Translations under genes and position numbers: made by a program
The notes under the pieces: model-generated
The model's database searches: none
What the model was told of the DNA's origin: nothing
What the model saw: only the letters and a program-made list of their open reading frames with translations
Source of the DNA: Microbacterium sp. Marseille-Q6648
Lineage (GTDB): Bacteria > Actinomycetota > Actinomycetes > Actinomycetales > Microbacteriaceae
DNA: 64,000 nucleotides
Direction: 5' to 3'
Assembly: GCF_943181415.1 (NCBI RefSeq)
Contig: NZ_CALPBZ010000001.1
Location: 124,001-188,000 of the forward strand
Shown here: positions 26,417 through 34,868 of the stretch, piece by piece
Layout of the letters: each line of letters starts with the position of its first letter
Numbering within the stretch: the stretch's first letter is position 1

Positions 26417-29400
26417 GTGAGTGACGCATCCATGGTGAACGACAACGTTGCTCGTGCATCGCAAGAGTGGAAGAGCGCCCTCATCGACGTCAGCGGCACG
26501 AACCGCCTGCTGCACTTCAAACCCACCAGCACCACGCTTGACCTTTCTTCTGCGACCGAACGCGGTCTGCTCCGCCTGTTCCGGGGCGACGGCGTTTCGG
26601 TACGCGACTTGTACGCGGATCGAACCGCCGCGGACCACGCCGCCCGCGCTGCCGCAGCGCTGCACCGCAAGCAACGCGAAGCTACCGAGGAGTACGGCGT
26701 CTCGGTCACCTACCTCGCTCTCGGCTTCGCGACCTGGGACCCGGAAAGCAACCGGGCACTCGCCGAAGCGGAAGCCGACGAGCTTGGTGAAGAGGTACCC
26801 GCCCGCGTACGGCGGGGGCCTTCACCGAACGCGCCGGTCCTGCTGCGCCCTGTCGAGGTCATCCGCCGCCGCGGCGTCACCGACGACTGGGAGATCAAGC
26901 TCGTCGACGACTTCCAGGTCAACGGCGTCCTCCTCCACGTGGTCAACTCCGACCGCCCACGAATCCTCGAGGAAAAGCTCCTCGAACCAACGGCGGACTT
27001 CGAAACCGCAACCATCACACCTGGCATCAACACCACCCTGCAAGGCGTCCTCGACGCAGTCCGCAGCGGCTGCGCCGACATCGCCGGATTCGCCGCTCAC
27101 GGCAACATGGTCATCGGCACCTTCTCCTACCAGAAGCAGCCGATGGTCAACGACGTCGCCAACCTCGCGGCGCTGACCCGCTCGGACCTGGCCGCCGCCC
27201 TCGCCGGTGACGTTGAAGCCGCCGCACGAGTCCGGGCAGCGGCATCCCACATCGCGGTCACCGAGGCCGACCCGGACTACGCGCCAGTGGACTCGGAATA
27301 CCTGGTCCTTGACGCGGACGCCAGCCAGTCGTACGTCGTCAACGCAGCGCTCGCCGGAAAGAACCTTGTCGTCCAGGGGCCTCCCGGGACGGGAAAAAGC
27401 CAAACGATCGCGAATGTGATTGCCGCGTTGGTGGCCGACGGCAAGCACGTGCTGTTCGTCGCCCAGAAGCGCGCGGCAATCACGGCTGTCCTGGACCGAC
27501 TACAGGGCGCGGACCTCTCGCATCTGCTTCTTGATCTGTTCGCCGCGGACGGCTCGCGACGTGTCATTGCTGAGCAGCTTCGTACCGTCTTGGACCGGCA
27601 GCAGCAGATCGGCGAGCCAGACACGTCCTACCTGCACGCGCGGCTGACCTCATCGCGCGACCGCCTCGTCCGCCACAACGATGCGCTCTTCGCGCCCACG
27701 CACGGCTGGGGTGCCAGCATCCACGAACTGCGCGTCGCATCGCTCGGGTTCCCACCCGAAGCGCAGACTCCTCTACGGCTGAACCCCGCAACGTTCAACG
27801 GGTGGAAGCTGGACACGCTCGGTTCCGCCCAGACAGACATCGACGAACTCGGCAGACTCGGTGCACTTGACCCCGAATGGAACACCCACCCCGGCTGGTC
27901 GCCCGCGGCGATGACGAGCGCAGACGAGGCCGAACGACTCCGTCAGCTCGCGCTCGACCTGCGGTGGACAACCCTCCCCGCGCTCACCCACCAGTTCTCC
28001 GAAGCAGCGGCCCTCAGCGGGCACAGCGCTCCACGCGGGATCCAGGAGTCAGACGCGCTCACCGCGATGCATCACGACGCAGCGCGCGTCGCCGCAGTCA
28101 GCGCCGAACTGCTGAACGGAGCGGACCTCGATGCGATGCTCGCGGGGGTATCCAAGCCCCACCGCCGGGAAATGACCGGCATGACCTGGTCGCGCCGGCG
28201 GGAAGGCAAGAAAGCACTCGCGCGACTCATGCCCGGGACCTCGGCACGTGACCGCGTGAACCTCCTCCTCATCGCCCGCGCTGTCCGAACCGCATGGCAG
28301 AACACCCCGGTCACGCCCTACTTCGCAGCAGAGACGATGGTCAGCGCGTACGGGGAAGCGAGGGAAAGCATCGCTCACATCGATCGTGCCCTCCAGGGCG
28401 TGTCGCTGGCGTCGATGAACTTCGATGCCGCCGCCTCCGCGCTCGACACCGTGCTCGCGGATACACGCACGGGTCAGATGATGCGCGCCCACGGACTCGA
28501 GCAGAATCTGGTCCGCCTCGGGCTCGGCCCCGTGGTCGCGCTGCTGCGCGCGCGCGCCGCCACACGCGAACTCGGGCTCGCACGGCCGAGCGAAGTTCTT
28601 CGGTGGGTGTGCGTCCGCTCGGTCCTCGAGGCGGCAGAGCTGGCGAACCCCGCGATCGCTGGGGTTCGCGGTGACGTGCTCAGCGACGCGACCGCGGCGT
28701 TTCAGCAGCTGGACAGCAGCCACCTCCAGGCCAATGCCGCCCGGGTGCGCCGCAAGGCGGCGGTCTACCTGAAGCACGCGTTCGACACCTTTCCGGACCA
28801 GCACAGCGCCCTGAAGACCGAGGTCACCAGGAAACGGAACTTCCGCCCCGTACGGCGCTTGTTCGACGAGGTACCTGACGTCCTGCTCGCGGCTAAGCCC
28901 GTCTGGGCGATGAGCCCACTGCAGGTCTCGCGGATTCTCCCGGCTGCGCAGTGTTTCGACGTCGTGATCTTCGATGAGGCCAGTCAGGTCAAACCGGCTG
29001 ACGCTATCCCCGCCCTGGTACGCGGCCGGCAGGCGATCGTGGCAGGTGACTCTCGCCAGCTCCCGCCGACGGAGTTCTTCACCAAGGTCCTGGAAGACGA
29101 GGAAGAACCCGAAGACGATGCCCCGCTGGAAAGCACCGATGAGGTATTGCCAGCGAAGCCGGCAACAAGGCCGCGCTCGTCGTACACCCGAGATGCGGAG
29201 AGTGTCCTGTTCGCTATGGACCGACTCCTCGCCGGGCAGAGCCGAAGCCTCCAGTGGCATTACCGTTCCTATGACGAACGCCTGATCGCCGTATCCAATA
29301 AGCACGTGTATGACGGGAGCCTGACGACCTTTCCAGCGCCCGACGCTCTCAAGTCCATCCGGCACGAGGTCGTTCCGTATAGCCCGGGCATCTCCGGCGG

Positions 29401-30508
29401 CACCAATAGTCCTGAACTCGAAGTCCGCCGCATCGTGGAACTCGTTCGCGAACAGGTCACAGCGCACCCAGGCGAAAGCGTCGGCATCATCGCATTCGGC
29501 ATCAAGCACGAGGCACGCATCGAACGCGCCCTCGAGCTCGCCATGCAAGAAGACGCCGCCTTTGAAAGGTCTCTCAACGCCAACCGTGACGAGCCCTGGT
29601 TCGTGAAAGCGATCGAGCGCGTCCAAGGCGACGAACGCGACGCGATCATCCTGTCAGTCGGATACGGAAAGAGCGCTGACGGCCGGCTTCGCTACTTCTG
29701 GGGCCCTCTCCTGAAAGAAGGCGGCGAACGCCGACTCAACGTCGCGATCTCCCGGGCGAAGAGGCGGATGACCCTCGTCACCAGCTTCTCGAAGGACGAC
29801 GTTCCGGCTGACGGGCACCCCTCGGCCGGATACCGCCTCATGTTCAACTTCGTCCGATTCATGGACTCCGGTGGTCGCGACCTCGCCGACGGAACCGCAC
29901 GGACGGTCGGCCTGAATCCGTTCGAAATCGACATCAAACGCCGCCTGGAAGATGCCGGACTCGCGCTCGACTGCCAGGTGGGCGTGGCCGGGTACCGGCT
30001 CGACTTCGCCGTGCGACACCCCGACTTTCCGGGCAGGCACGTCCTCGCCATCGAAGCCGACGGTGCCGCATACCACTCCGGTCACACAGCTCGCGAACGC
30101 GACCGCCTCCGTCAAGAACTCCTCGAGCGCCGCGGATGGACCTTCCACAGGATCTGGAGCACTGACTGGTTCAACAACGCTGACCGCGAGGTCAAGCGGG
30201 CCGTGGCCGCCTACGAAGAAACTCTCCGGCGGGGTGATACGCCCAACCCGCATTCTGCCCCGACTCCGCTCAAGGTGTGGAACGAAGGGACAACTGAGCG
30301 CAAGCGGGCCCGCCCACGGTTCGAGCGGCGGGAACAGATCACCGATTACTCCATGTCCACGCTCATCGAACTCGTTCGTTTCGTCCGCTCCGACGACGTG
30401 CTCCGTTCCAAGGAGGACGAGCAGCGTCTGCTGCTGAATGAACTTGGCTACTCGCGCCTGGGAAGCAGAATCCAAGCCGTACTATCCCGTGCCCAGGAGC
30501 TTGCCTAG
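26417..30508 (+). CDS. Hhe-like anti-phage protein: DUF4011, SF1 helicase and Vsr-like nuclease
   Basis: A 1363-residue protein. The N-terminus has the DUF4011 signature WKSALIDVSGTNRLLHFKP (residues about 17-36). The SF1 helicase core has Walker A VVQGPPGTGKSQT (about 316), DEASQVKPADAIP (about 852), GDSRQLPPTEFF and the late motif RRLNVAISRAKRRM (about 1104). The C-terminus is a Vsr/DUF559-like nuclease: GYRLDFAVRHP, LAIEADGAAYHSG and LERRGWTFHRIWSTDWF (about 1190-1255). DUF4011-helicase-Vsr is the architecture of the Hhe anti-phage proteins described in defence-island screens, so a role in sensing and destroying invading DNA is likely. The start is a GTG at 26417 with a G-rich stretch upstream; an ATG at 26432 is an alternative. 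Confidence 0.85.
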   Translation: MSDASMVNDNVARASQEWKSALIDVSGTNRLLHFKPTSTTLDLSSATERGLLRLFRGDGVSVRDLYADRTAADHAARAAAALHRKQREATEEYGVSVTYLALGFATWDPESNRALAEAEADELGEEVPARVRRGPSPNAPVLLRPVEVIRRRGVTDDWEIKLVDDFQVNGVLLHVVNSDRPRILEEKLLEPTADFETATITPGINTTLQGVLDAVRSGCADIAGFAAHGNMVIGTFSYQKQPMVNDVANLAALTRSDLAAALAGDVEAAARVRAAASHIAVTEADPDYAPVDSEYLVLDADASQSYVVNAALAGKNLVVQGPPGTGKSQTIANVIAALVADGKHVLFVAQKRAAITAVLDRLQGADLSHLLLDLFAADGSRRVIAEQLRTVLDRQQQIGEPDTSYLHARLTSSRDRLVRHNDALFAPTHGWGASIHELRVASLGFPPEAQTPLRLNPATFNGWKLDTLGSAQTDIDELGRLGALDPEWNTHPGWSPAAMTSADEAERLRQLALDLRWTTLPALTHQFSEAAALSGHSAPRGIQESDALTAMHHDAARVAAVSAELLNGADLDAMLAGVSKPHRREMTGMTWSRRREGKKALARLMPGTSARDRVNLLLIARAVRTAWQNTPVTPYFAAETMVSAYGEARESIAHIDRALQGVSLASMNFDAAASALDTVLADTRTGQMMRAHGLEQNLVRLGLGPVVALLRARAATRELGLARPSEVLRWVCVRSVLEAAELANPAIAGVRGDVLSDATAAFQQLDSSHLQANAARVRRKAAVYLKHAFDTFPDQHSALKTEVTRKRNFRPVRRLFDEVPDVLLAAKPVWAMSPLQVSRILPAAQCFDVVIFDEASQVKPADAIPALVRGRQAIVAGDSRQLPPTEFFTKVLEDEEEPEDDAPLESTDEVLPAKPATRPRSSYTRDAESVLFAMDRLLAGQSRSLQWHYRSYDERLIAVSNKHVYDGSLTTFPAPDALKSIRHEVVPYSPGISGGTNSPELEVRRIVELVREQVTAHPGESVGIIAFGIKHEARIERALELAMQEDAAFERSLNANRDEPWFVKAIERVQGDERDAIILSVGYGKSADGRLRYFWGPLLKEGGERRLNVAISRAKRRMTLVTSFSKDDVPADGHPSAGYRLMFNFVRFMDSGGRDLADGTARTVGLNPFEIDIKRRLEDAGLALDCQVGVAGYRLDFAVRHPDFPGRHVLAIEADGAAYHSGHTARERDRLRQELLERRGWTFHRIWSTDWFNNADREVKRAVAAYEETLRRGDTPNPHSAPTPLKVWNEGTTERKRARPRFERREQITDYSMSTLIELVRFVRSDDVLRSKEDEQRLLLNELGYSRLGSRIQAVLSRAQELA

Positions 30509-30574
30509 CGTTCAACGGGAGCTGGGCAGCGCGCTATGGCTAGTGCGTGTGCGCGAGGTTGCGGCGACTGGCCG

Positions 30575-31117
30575 TTACAGCGAGACGTATGCGGTGAGGT
30601 CGTCTTCTTCGTCTCCACGGTTGTATCGGTAGTAGTCGACGAGTCGCTTGAGTTCTCGCTTGGTGAGGTCGCCGCTGTCGTATCGCTTCATCCGCGTGAT
30701 CAACTCGTTCCACGGGATGGCGCTTTCGCCAAGCACGCGGACGTCATTGAGGACCTGTCGCATGATGCTCACCTGGTGCAGATGGCGAGTATCGGGCTTC
30801 CAGTTGTAGTTCGCGATCCGTTCGGCGAGGCAGTGGCCACAAAACCCGAAGTAGCGAAAGGTCCCTTTGGCCTGTTCGGTATCGAAGATCTCTCGGACCC
30901 GGTCCATCCGGCACAAGGCCGTCGGTTCCTCGGTCCTCGAAGCGTGCGTGCAGCTGACTTCGTGGAACACGCACCCGTGAGGTCCAGCCCACGCTAGGAC
31001 CGTAGAGGTGTCGTCGTTCCACCACTTGGCTCGGAACTTCCAGCCCCTCAGATCCTGTTGGCCCGGGGTGTCAGGCTGGCGCAGGTTTTCCGGGTCCACG
31101 AGTTTTAGGTCGGCCAT
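30575..31117 (-). CDS. Hypothetical Cys-containing protein
   Basis: A 180-residue protein with no recognised family. The first half has clustered Cys/His residues (C49, H52, C56, H58, C69, then CGHC near residues 94-97) that could bind zinc. The second half is helical and charged and ends in acidic residues before TAYVSL. It is convergent with the Hhe-like gene, which ends 67 bases away, and is the second of two adjacent minus-strand unknown genes. A possible control hairpin lies just upstream (31145-31160). No function is proposed. Confidence 0.6.
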   Translation of the reverse strand: MADLKLVDPENLRQPDTPGQQDLRGWKFRAKWWNDDTSTVLAWAGPHGCVFHEVSCTHASRTEEPTALCRMDRVREIFDTEQAKGTFRYFGFCGHCLAERIANYNWKPDTRHLHQVSIMRQVLNDVRVLGESAIPWNELITRMKRYDSGDLTKRELKRLVDYYRYNRGDEEDDLTAYVSL

Positions 31118-31144
31118 CAGTGAAAGCTCCCAATCGTCAGGCGG

Positions 31145-31160
31145 GTGACATCGGTGTCAC
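31145..31160. promoter_or_regulatory. Perfect inverted repeat upstream of the Cys-containing gene
   Basis: GTGACA (31145-31150) and TGTCAC (31155-31160) are separated by TCGG. The site is 28 to 43 bases before the minus-strand start at 31117, a normal operator distance. The function is inferred from position only. Confidence 0.35.
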
Positions 31161-31210
31161 GCGCGTACGGTCACAAGTGTCTCGTCGGGTCGGGCGATCG
31201 AGCACGGTGC

Positions 31211-31230
31211 TCACCTCACCTCACCTCACC
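31211..31230. repeat. TCACC x4 microsatellite across a stop codon
   Basis: Four exact copies of TCACC begin at 31211, 31216, 31221 and 31226. The stop codon of the minus-strand gene at 31221-31748 lies within the third unit. A change of one unit would alter the last codons and the stop used. Confidence 0.85.
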
Positions 31231-31748
31231 TCGCTCCAGCGGTGCGCCTGCTCAGCGGTGATCGCCACGTAGAGCTGATCGCGAGCTTGGAGATTCCTCC
31301 CCGCCACGTTGGCCAGCGGCCACATGGGCTGCGCGGCGTTCGGCTCCCGCTCCCAGGTGGGCACATCGGGGTAGTGCTTGCGCAGGTGTGCGCCGAGCTT
31401 GCGGCACGCAGCCCGCCACTCGTTCACCGTCATCTCGGTCTCTTCGGCGATCCCCTCAGTCGAGATGAACTCGCCGGGCGTGTGAGCGCACAGATCCATC
31501 ACTCGCGAGAACCGCTCGGTAGTGATCGTGGACCCTTCCGCCAGCCGGGAAAGAGCCTCGAGGGGCCACGGCTTGTGCTCATCGAGAACCTTCCGCTTGA
31601 CCGCCTCCACAGCGAGCTGGGTATCACGGAGCGCTTCCGCGCTCGGAGCGGGCGGCTCGCCACGCTGCTCCTGCCGAAAGTCGATCATGTGCTTCAGCTC
31701 GTCGTAGTCCTGCTTCGGGACGGCGAGCAGCATCCAATCAGTTCCCAT
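31221..31748 (-). CDS. Hypothetical protein with a winged-helix-like segment
   Basis: A 175-residue protein not assigned to a family. The N-terminus MGTDWMLLAVPKQDYDELKHMI could be a small sheet-helix unit. Residues about 75-130 (ITTERFSRVMDLCAHTPGEFISTEGIAEETEMTVNEWRAACRKL) have the look of a winged helix, with helix and turn spacing appropriate for DNA binding. The ATG at 31748 is chosen because GGAG lies nine bases before it; a GTG and an ATG upstream are also in frame. It sits between the unknown Cys-containing gene and mrr in a run of minus-strand genes. Confidence 0.55.
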   Translation of the reverse strand: MGTDWMLLAVPKQDYDELKHMIDFRQEQRGEPPAPSAEALRDTQLAVEAVKRKVLDEHKPWPLEALSRLAEGSTITTERFSRVMDLCAHTPGEFISTEGIAEETEMTVNEWRAACRKLGAHLRKHYPDVPTWEREPNAAQPMWPLANVAGRNLQARDQLYVAITAEQAHRWSEVR

Positions 31749-32022
31749 GATGAGCATCTCCACGTCTTCAAACGGCTTCGTCGGGCTGTTGCGGATCAGA
31801 GTAACCCATTACCCAATAATCGAGCAAGAGAGGGGTTGGAGCCGTTAGCCGCACAGGCCATCAGCTCCCGGGGCGTGACCTCGGGACGAGCGTCGTACTC
31901 TCAGCGATCTGCGATGCCCTCGTGTGCGACCAAGTGCGGCAGTCGATATCGCGTGCGCGCGCGGCAGGTGAGCGGCGAGAAGGACTTCGAGGCTGACGAC
32001 GCCGACGCAGTGCTGTGCGGTC

Positions 32023-32952
32023 CTAGGCGAAGAAGTCTTCGTCGACCTCGACGATGTCGTATGTGTCGCGGATCTGGACACCGACCCGGTATCGGATCAT
32101 CAGGTCTGCAAGGCGGCTGCCGTCGATCAATATGACGCGGGTGGGAACACTGTTGGCGTAGGTCCGCGCACCTTCCGAGAAGCGGCTTGTCGTGATGAAG
32201 ACGCCGCGGTCGGCCTTGCCGCTGAGTGCGCCCACAAACGCCTGAAGGTCGGGCCGTTGCACCACGTTGTCGGATGCGTACCGTTTGGCCTGGATGTAGA
32301 CGCGGCTCAGCCCGAGGACATCTTGATCGATGACTCCGTCGATTCCACCATCGTTACTGAGCTGGGTCACCGATCCTTGGCCCGATGTGCCCCCGTACCC
32401 CATCGCGACCAGGAGCTTCACGACGGCCTGTTCGAAGAACGCGGGGTCCTTTCCCTGTAGTCGGGCCAGCAGTTCGCCGGCCACCTCCGCACGGATACGC
32501 TCCGTGCCTGTTTGAACCTGTTCGGTCGGGGTCATCGAGGTCGTCTCCACGGTGACGCCCGTCGTGCTGGCGGTGTCGCGTGGAATCCGGGGAGCGGTGA
32601 CCTCATAAGCCCGGATGGGGGAGGAGGGATCACGTCCCAAGGCCCTGAGCTCTTGCTCGCGGACGCCTGTGGGGAAGTGCTCGAGGACCATTCGGCCGGC
32701 GTCGGTGATGGCGTAGTTCCCGCGTGCGGGGCGGGAGAGCGCGCCGATGTTCGTCAGGAACGACAGGCCCCATCCGATGCGGTTCTCGTAAAGCGCTTGA
32801 CCCGAGGCGAGCACTTCCCGTGTCTGCGCCTCCGTGAGGCTCGCTTCCTGTGCCACACGTGGGCAGAGGTCACGTCGCGTACGAACGGCCCCGTCGCTCA
32901 GCACCCGGAGAGTGGGAATCATGAACTCTTCCCATGTCGGCATGCTTGTCAT
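32023..32952 (-). CDS. mrr: Mrr-type restriction endonuclease
   Basis: Mrr enzymes cut modified DNA or act in stress-linked DNA cleavage. The 309-residue product has the N-terminal Mrr winged-helix domain (MPTWEEFMIPTLRVLSDG, then NRIGWGLSFLTNIGAL and YAITDAG) and a C-terminal Mrr nuclease domain (AVVKLLVAMGYGG). The catalytic motifs are GGIDGVIDQDVLG and YIQAKRYA, the D-QxK variant of the PD-(D/E)xK site usual for Mrr, followed by VFITTSRFSEGA. It appears complete. In the island it is a second restriction activity beside the type I enzyme; as Mrr typically targets methylated DNA, the two should not be functionally redundant. Confidence 0.92.
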   Translation of the reverse strand: MTSMPTWEEFMIPTLRVLSDGAVRTRRDLCPRVAQEASLTEAQTREVLASGQALYENRIGWGLSFLTNIGALSRPARGNYAITDAGRMVLEHFPTGVREQELRALGRDPSSPIRAYEVTAPRIPRDTASTTGVTVETTSMTPTEQVQTGTERIRAEVAGELLARLQGKDPAFFEQAVVKLLVAMGYGGTSGQGSVTQLSNDGGIDGVIDQDVLGLSRVYIQAKRYASDNVVQRPDLQAFVGALSGKADRGVFITTSRFSEGARTYANSVPTRVILIDGSRLADLMIRYRVGVQIRDTYDIVEVDEDFFA

Positions 32953-33152
32953 TCGTCATTCCCCCCGGTTCTGGACAGCCCGGGTCGTCGGCCAGACGGC
33001 CCCGCTGTCATGTCAGCGTTGCCGAACTGGACTGGCATTCACCCTACGGATGCCCCTCCCTACCGGTGCCTCGCATTCCGGCCGGGCACGTGCGCGAAGA
33101 GGGTGTTGGCTGGACCGCTCCGCAACCTCTTGGCTTGATCGCTCGTGCGAGA

Positions 33153-33401
33153 TCATTCACTCGCTTTCTTCGACGCGTCGGCCGTCCGCGGGCCCCAGTT
33201 CCCCGGCCCCGGACGCTTCGCGTTCCAGCGGTCGATTGTCTGCTCGGACCACCCACGGGGCGCGTTCCGCCCGGTCCCGACGCGCACGTCAGGCTCAGGC
33301 AGACGCAGCTTCGCGACCGTGTTTCGGGAGACGCCGAGCCGGTCGGCCACGCCTTGTAAAGACAGGTACTCAACAGTCACGCCCCCCAGTATCACCCGCA
33401 C
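33153..33401 (-). CDS. Small helix-turn-helix protein (excisionase/AlpA-like)
   Basis: An 82-residue protein dominated by one helix-turn-helix: LSLQGVADRLGVSRNTVAKLR near residues 13-33, then a Trp/Pro-rich tail (RGWSEQTIDRWNAKRPGPGNWG). This is the layout of AlpA/excisionase-like or MerR-fold DNA-binding proteins of mobile elements. GTG codons at 33401, 33395 and 33380 are all possible starts; the last gives an N-terminus closest to the domain. A near-palindrome and a set of hairpins lie directly upstream. Located near the right edge of the island, it may control excision or expression; this is inferred. Confidence 0.6.
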   Translation of the reverse strand: MRVILGGVTVEYLSLQGVADRLGVSRNTVAKLRLPEPDVRVGTGRNAPRGWSEQTIDRWNAKRPGPGNWGPRTADASKKASE

Positions 33402-33419
33402 TTACACGCATGTGTAGTG
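33399..33419. promoter_or_regulatory. Near-palindrome at the start of the HTH gene
   Basis: The arms TACAC and GTGTA face each other around GCAT, with outer CAC and GTG. The site is directly at the candidate starts of the HTH gene and is a good candidate for autoregulation. No binding is shown. Confidence 0.4.
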
Positions 33420-33442
33420 TGGATCGCGATTGGTTCCCTTCG

Positions 33443-33519
33443 ATCCGATCAATCGGATGCCGCGACTTGGCCGTTGGCGGCATCCTCGCTCGTCCCGGGC
33501 TGCAACGCCCGGGACGAGC
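33443..33519 (-). other. Three adjacent hairpins in the leader of the HTH gene
   Basis: Hairpin A: ATCCGAT/ATCGGAT (33443-33449 with 33452-33458). Hairpin B: GGATGCCGC/GCGGCATCC (33455-33463 with 33477-33485), sharing 33455-33458 with A, so the two exclude each other. Hairpin C: a perfect 13-bp stem GCTCGTCCCGGGC (33488-33500 with 33507-33519). Read from the minus strand they precede the HTH gene in the order C, B, A. Hairpin C may also act as a terminator. Confidence 0.45.
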
Positions 33520-33825
33520 ACCCTAGCCCTCGCTCCGGAGTGAGGTTCGTGAGGTCGGCGCCAACCCACCCACGATCAGTTTCGGACGTCCTCCCTCGGG
33601 ACCCAGGAGAATCTGAACACGCGGTGCCGCGTGACCTCACCCATGGGCTGATTCTGTCGCTGACGTCGTGGTCACCGGGGCGCCGGACTCCGCGTCCCTT
33701 GACTCGGTGAGGCGCCCCAGCGCGGATGGCAACAGGAAAATCGAACTGGACCGACAGGAAACGCTCCCTTATAAGTCGGCGCCCACCGGCGTCACCACAG
33801 TTTTTGCCAACAACCCACCGGACAA
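33520..33825. other. Intergenic region at the right island border
   Basis: About 300 bases without a convincing gene on either strand. No copy of the tRNA-Pro 3' end was seen here, so an attachment site is not supported. It separates the HTH gene of the island from the fatty-acid oxidation genes. Confidence 0.5.
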
Positions 33826-33857
33826 CGAAAGGGCCCGCCGTTCGGCGGGCCCTTTCG
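33826..33857 (-). terminator. Hairpin terminator of the fatty-acid oxidation pair
   Basis: A perfect 15-bp GC-rich stem, CGAAAGGGCCCGCCG with its complement, around a two-base TT spacer. It is downstream of the minus-strand hydroxyacyl-CoA dehydrogenase and may work in both directions; on the minus strand it is followed by TTGTCC. Confidence 0.7.
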
Positions 33858-33892
33858 CGTCCCCCGTGCTGTCGTACCCCACGGGCCCGTCT

Positions 33893-33971
33893 GGACCGCG
33901 AGAGTACATCTGGCGGACGAGGGGGTGGGGGTGCGCCCGCGTCTCGGCGGTCGGATGTACTCTCGCGGTCC
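33893..33971. repeat. Palindromic element, copy 1
   Basis: Perfect 18-bp arms (33893-33910 and 33954-33971; the first begins GGACCGCGAGAGTAC) enclose 43 bases. A second, inverted copy lies at 35673-35748 on the other side of the two fatty-acid oxidation genes. Confidence 0.8.
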
Positions 33972-34013
33972 GGCGTGGGTGCGCGGGGCGGCGCCGCGCG
34001 GGCCGCGGCGGGG

Positions 34014-34868
34014 TCAGGAACCGGCGGGGTAGTCGAAGAAGCCGCGACCGGACTTGCGGCCCAGGTCGCCCGCGGCGACTTTGTCGCGGAGGATCTGCGG
34101 CGGTGCGAAGCGGTCGCCGAGCGTCTCATGCAGGTACTCCGCGATCCCCAGCCGGACGTCGAGGCCGACCAGGTCGGAGGTTCGCAGCGGGCCGGTGGCG
34201 TGCCGGTAGCCGAGCACCATCGCGGTGTCGATGTCCTCGGCGCTGGCGACGCCCTCTTCCAGCATCCGCATCGCCTCGAGCGCGATCGCCGCACCCAGGC
34301 GAGAACTGGCGAAACCCGGGGCGTCGTTGACGACGATCGGGGTCTTGCCGAGGGCAGCCACCCAGGTCTCCGCCTGCGCGCGCAGCTCGGGCGCCGTCCG
34401 CGGGGTGATGACGATCTCGACGAGTGCCGACGGGGGGACGGGGTTGAAGAAGTGCAGGCCACAGAATCGCTCCGGCCGTTGCAGCGTGCCGGCCAGGTCG
34501 GTGACCGAGAGCGATGACGTGTTAGTGGAGAGCCACGCGGATGCGCCGAGCACCTTCTCGGCCGCGGTCAGCGCCTCGACCTTCATCTCGAACGCCTCCG
34601 GAACGGCCTCGATGACCAGCTCGGCACCCGCCAGGTGGGCGAAGTCGGTGCCCACGCGCACGCGGGTGAGCAGGCGCTCGGCGTCGACGGAGGCGTCCCG
34701 TGCGGCGGCCTTGGCGACGCCGTCCTCGAGGCGCGCTCGCGCATGCTCAGCGGCGGTGTCATCCCGTTCGATCACCGTGATCTCGGCCCCGGCCTGGGCG
34801 AAGACCTGCGCAATACCCGCGCCCATCCTGCCGCTCCCGATCACGCCGACGGCTGCGGGCAGCGTCAT
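34014..34868 (-). CDS. 3-hydroxyacyl-CoA dehydrogenase
   Basis: A 284-residue NAD-dependent dehydrogenase of fatty-acid oxidation or 3-hydroxybutyryl-CoA turnover. The Rossmann motif GVIGSGRMGAGIAQVFA is at residues 8-24, the catalytic His is in GLHFFNPVP (about residue 142), and the C-terminal domain ends in DLGRKSGRGFFDYP, the usual signature of FadB2/Hbd proteins. Size is normal for the single-domain form. The ATG overlaps the stop of the enoyl-CoA hydratase gene, so the two successive oxidation steps are translationally coupled. Hbd versus FadB2 cannot be settled by reading, so no symbol is given. Confidence 0.93.
   Translation of the reverse strand: MTLPAAVGVIGSGRMGAGIAQVFAQAGAEITVIERDDTAAEHARARLEDGVAKAAARDASVDAERLLTRVRVGTDFAHLAGAELVIEAVPEAFEMKVEALTAAEKVLGASAWLSTNTSSLSVTDLAGTLQRPERFCGLHFFNPVPPSALVEIVITPRTAPELRAQAETWVAALGKTPIVVNDAPGFASSRLGAAIALEAMRMLEEGVASAEDIDTAMVLGYRHATGPLRTSDLVGLDVRLGIAEYLHETLGDRFAPPQILRDKVAAGDLGRKSGRGFFDYPAGS

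Noticed and set aside
9916-33825. A duplicated tRNA-Pro 3' end as right attachment site
   Set aside because: I looked for TTCAAATCCTGTCATCCCG near the right border and saw none; the island border is therefore not proven.
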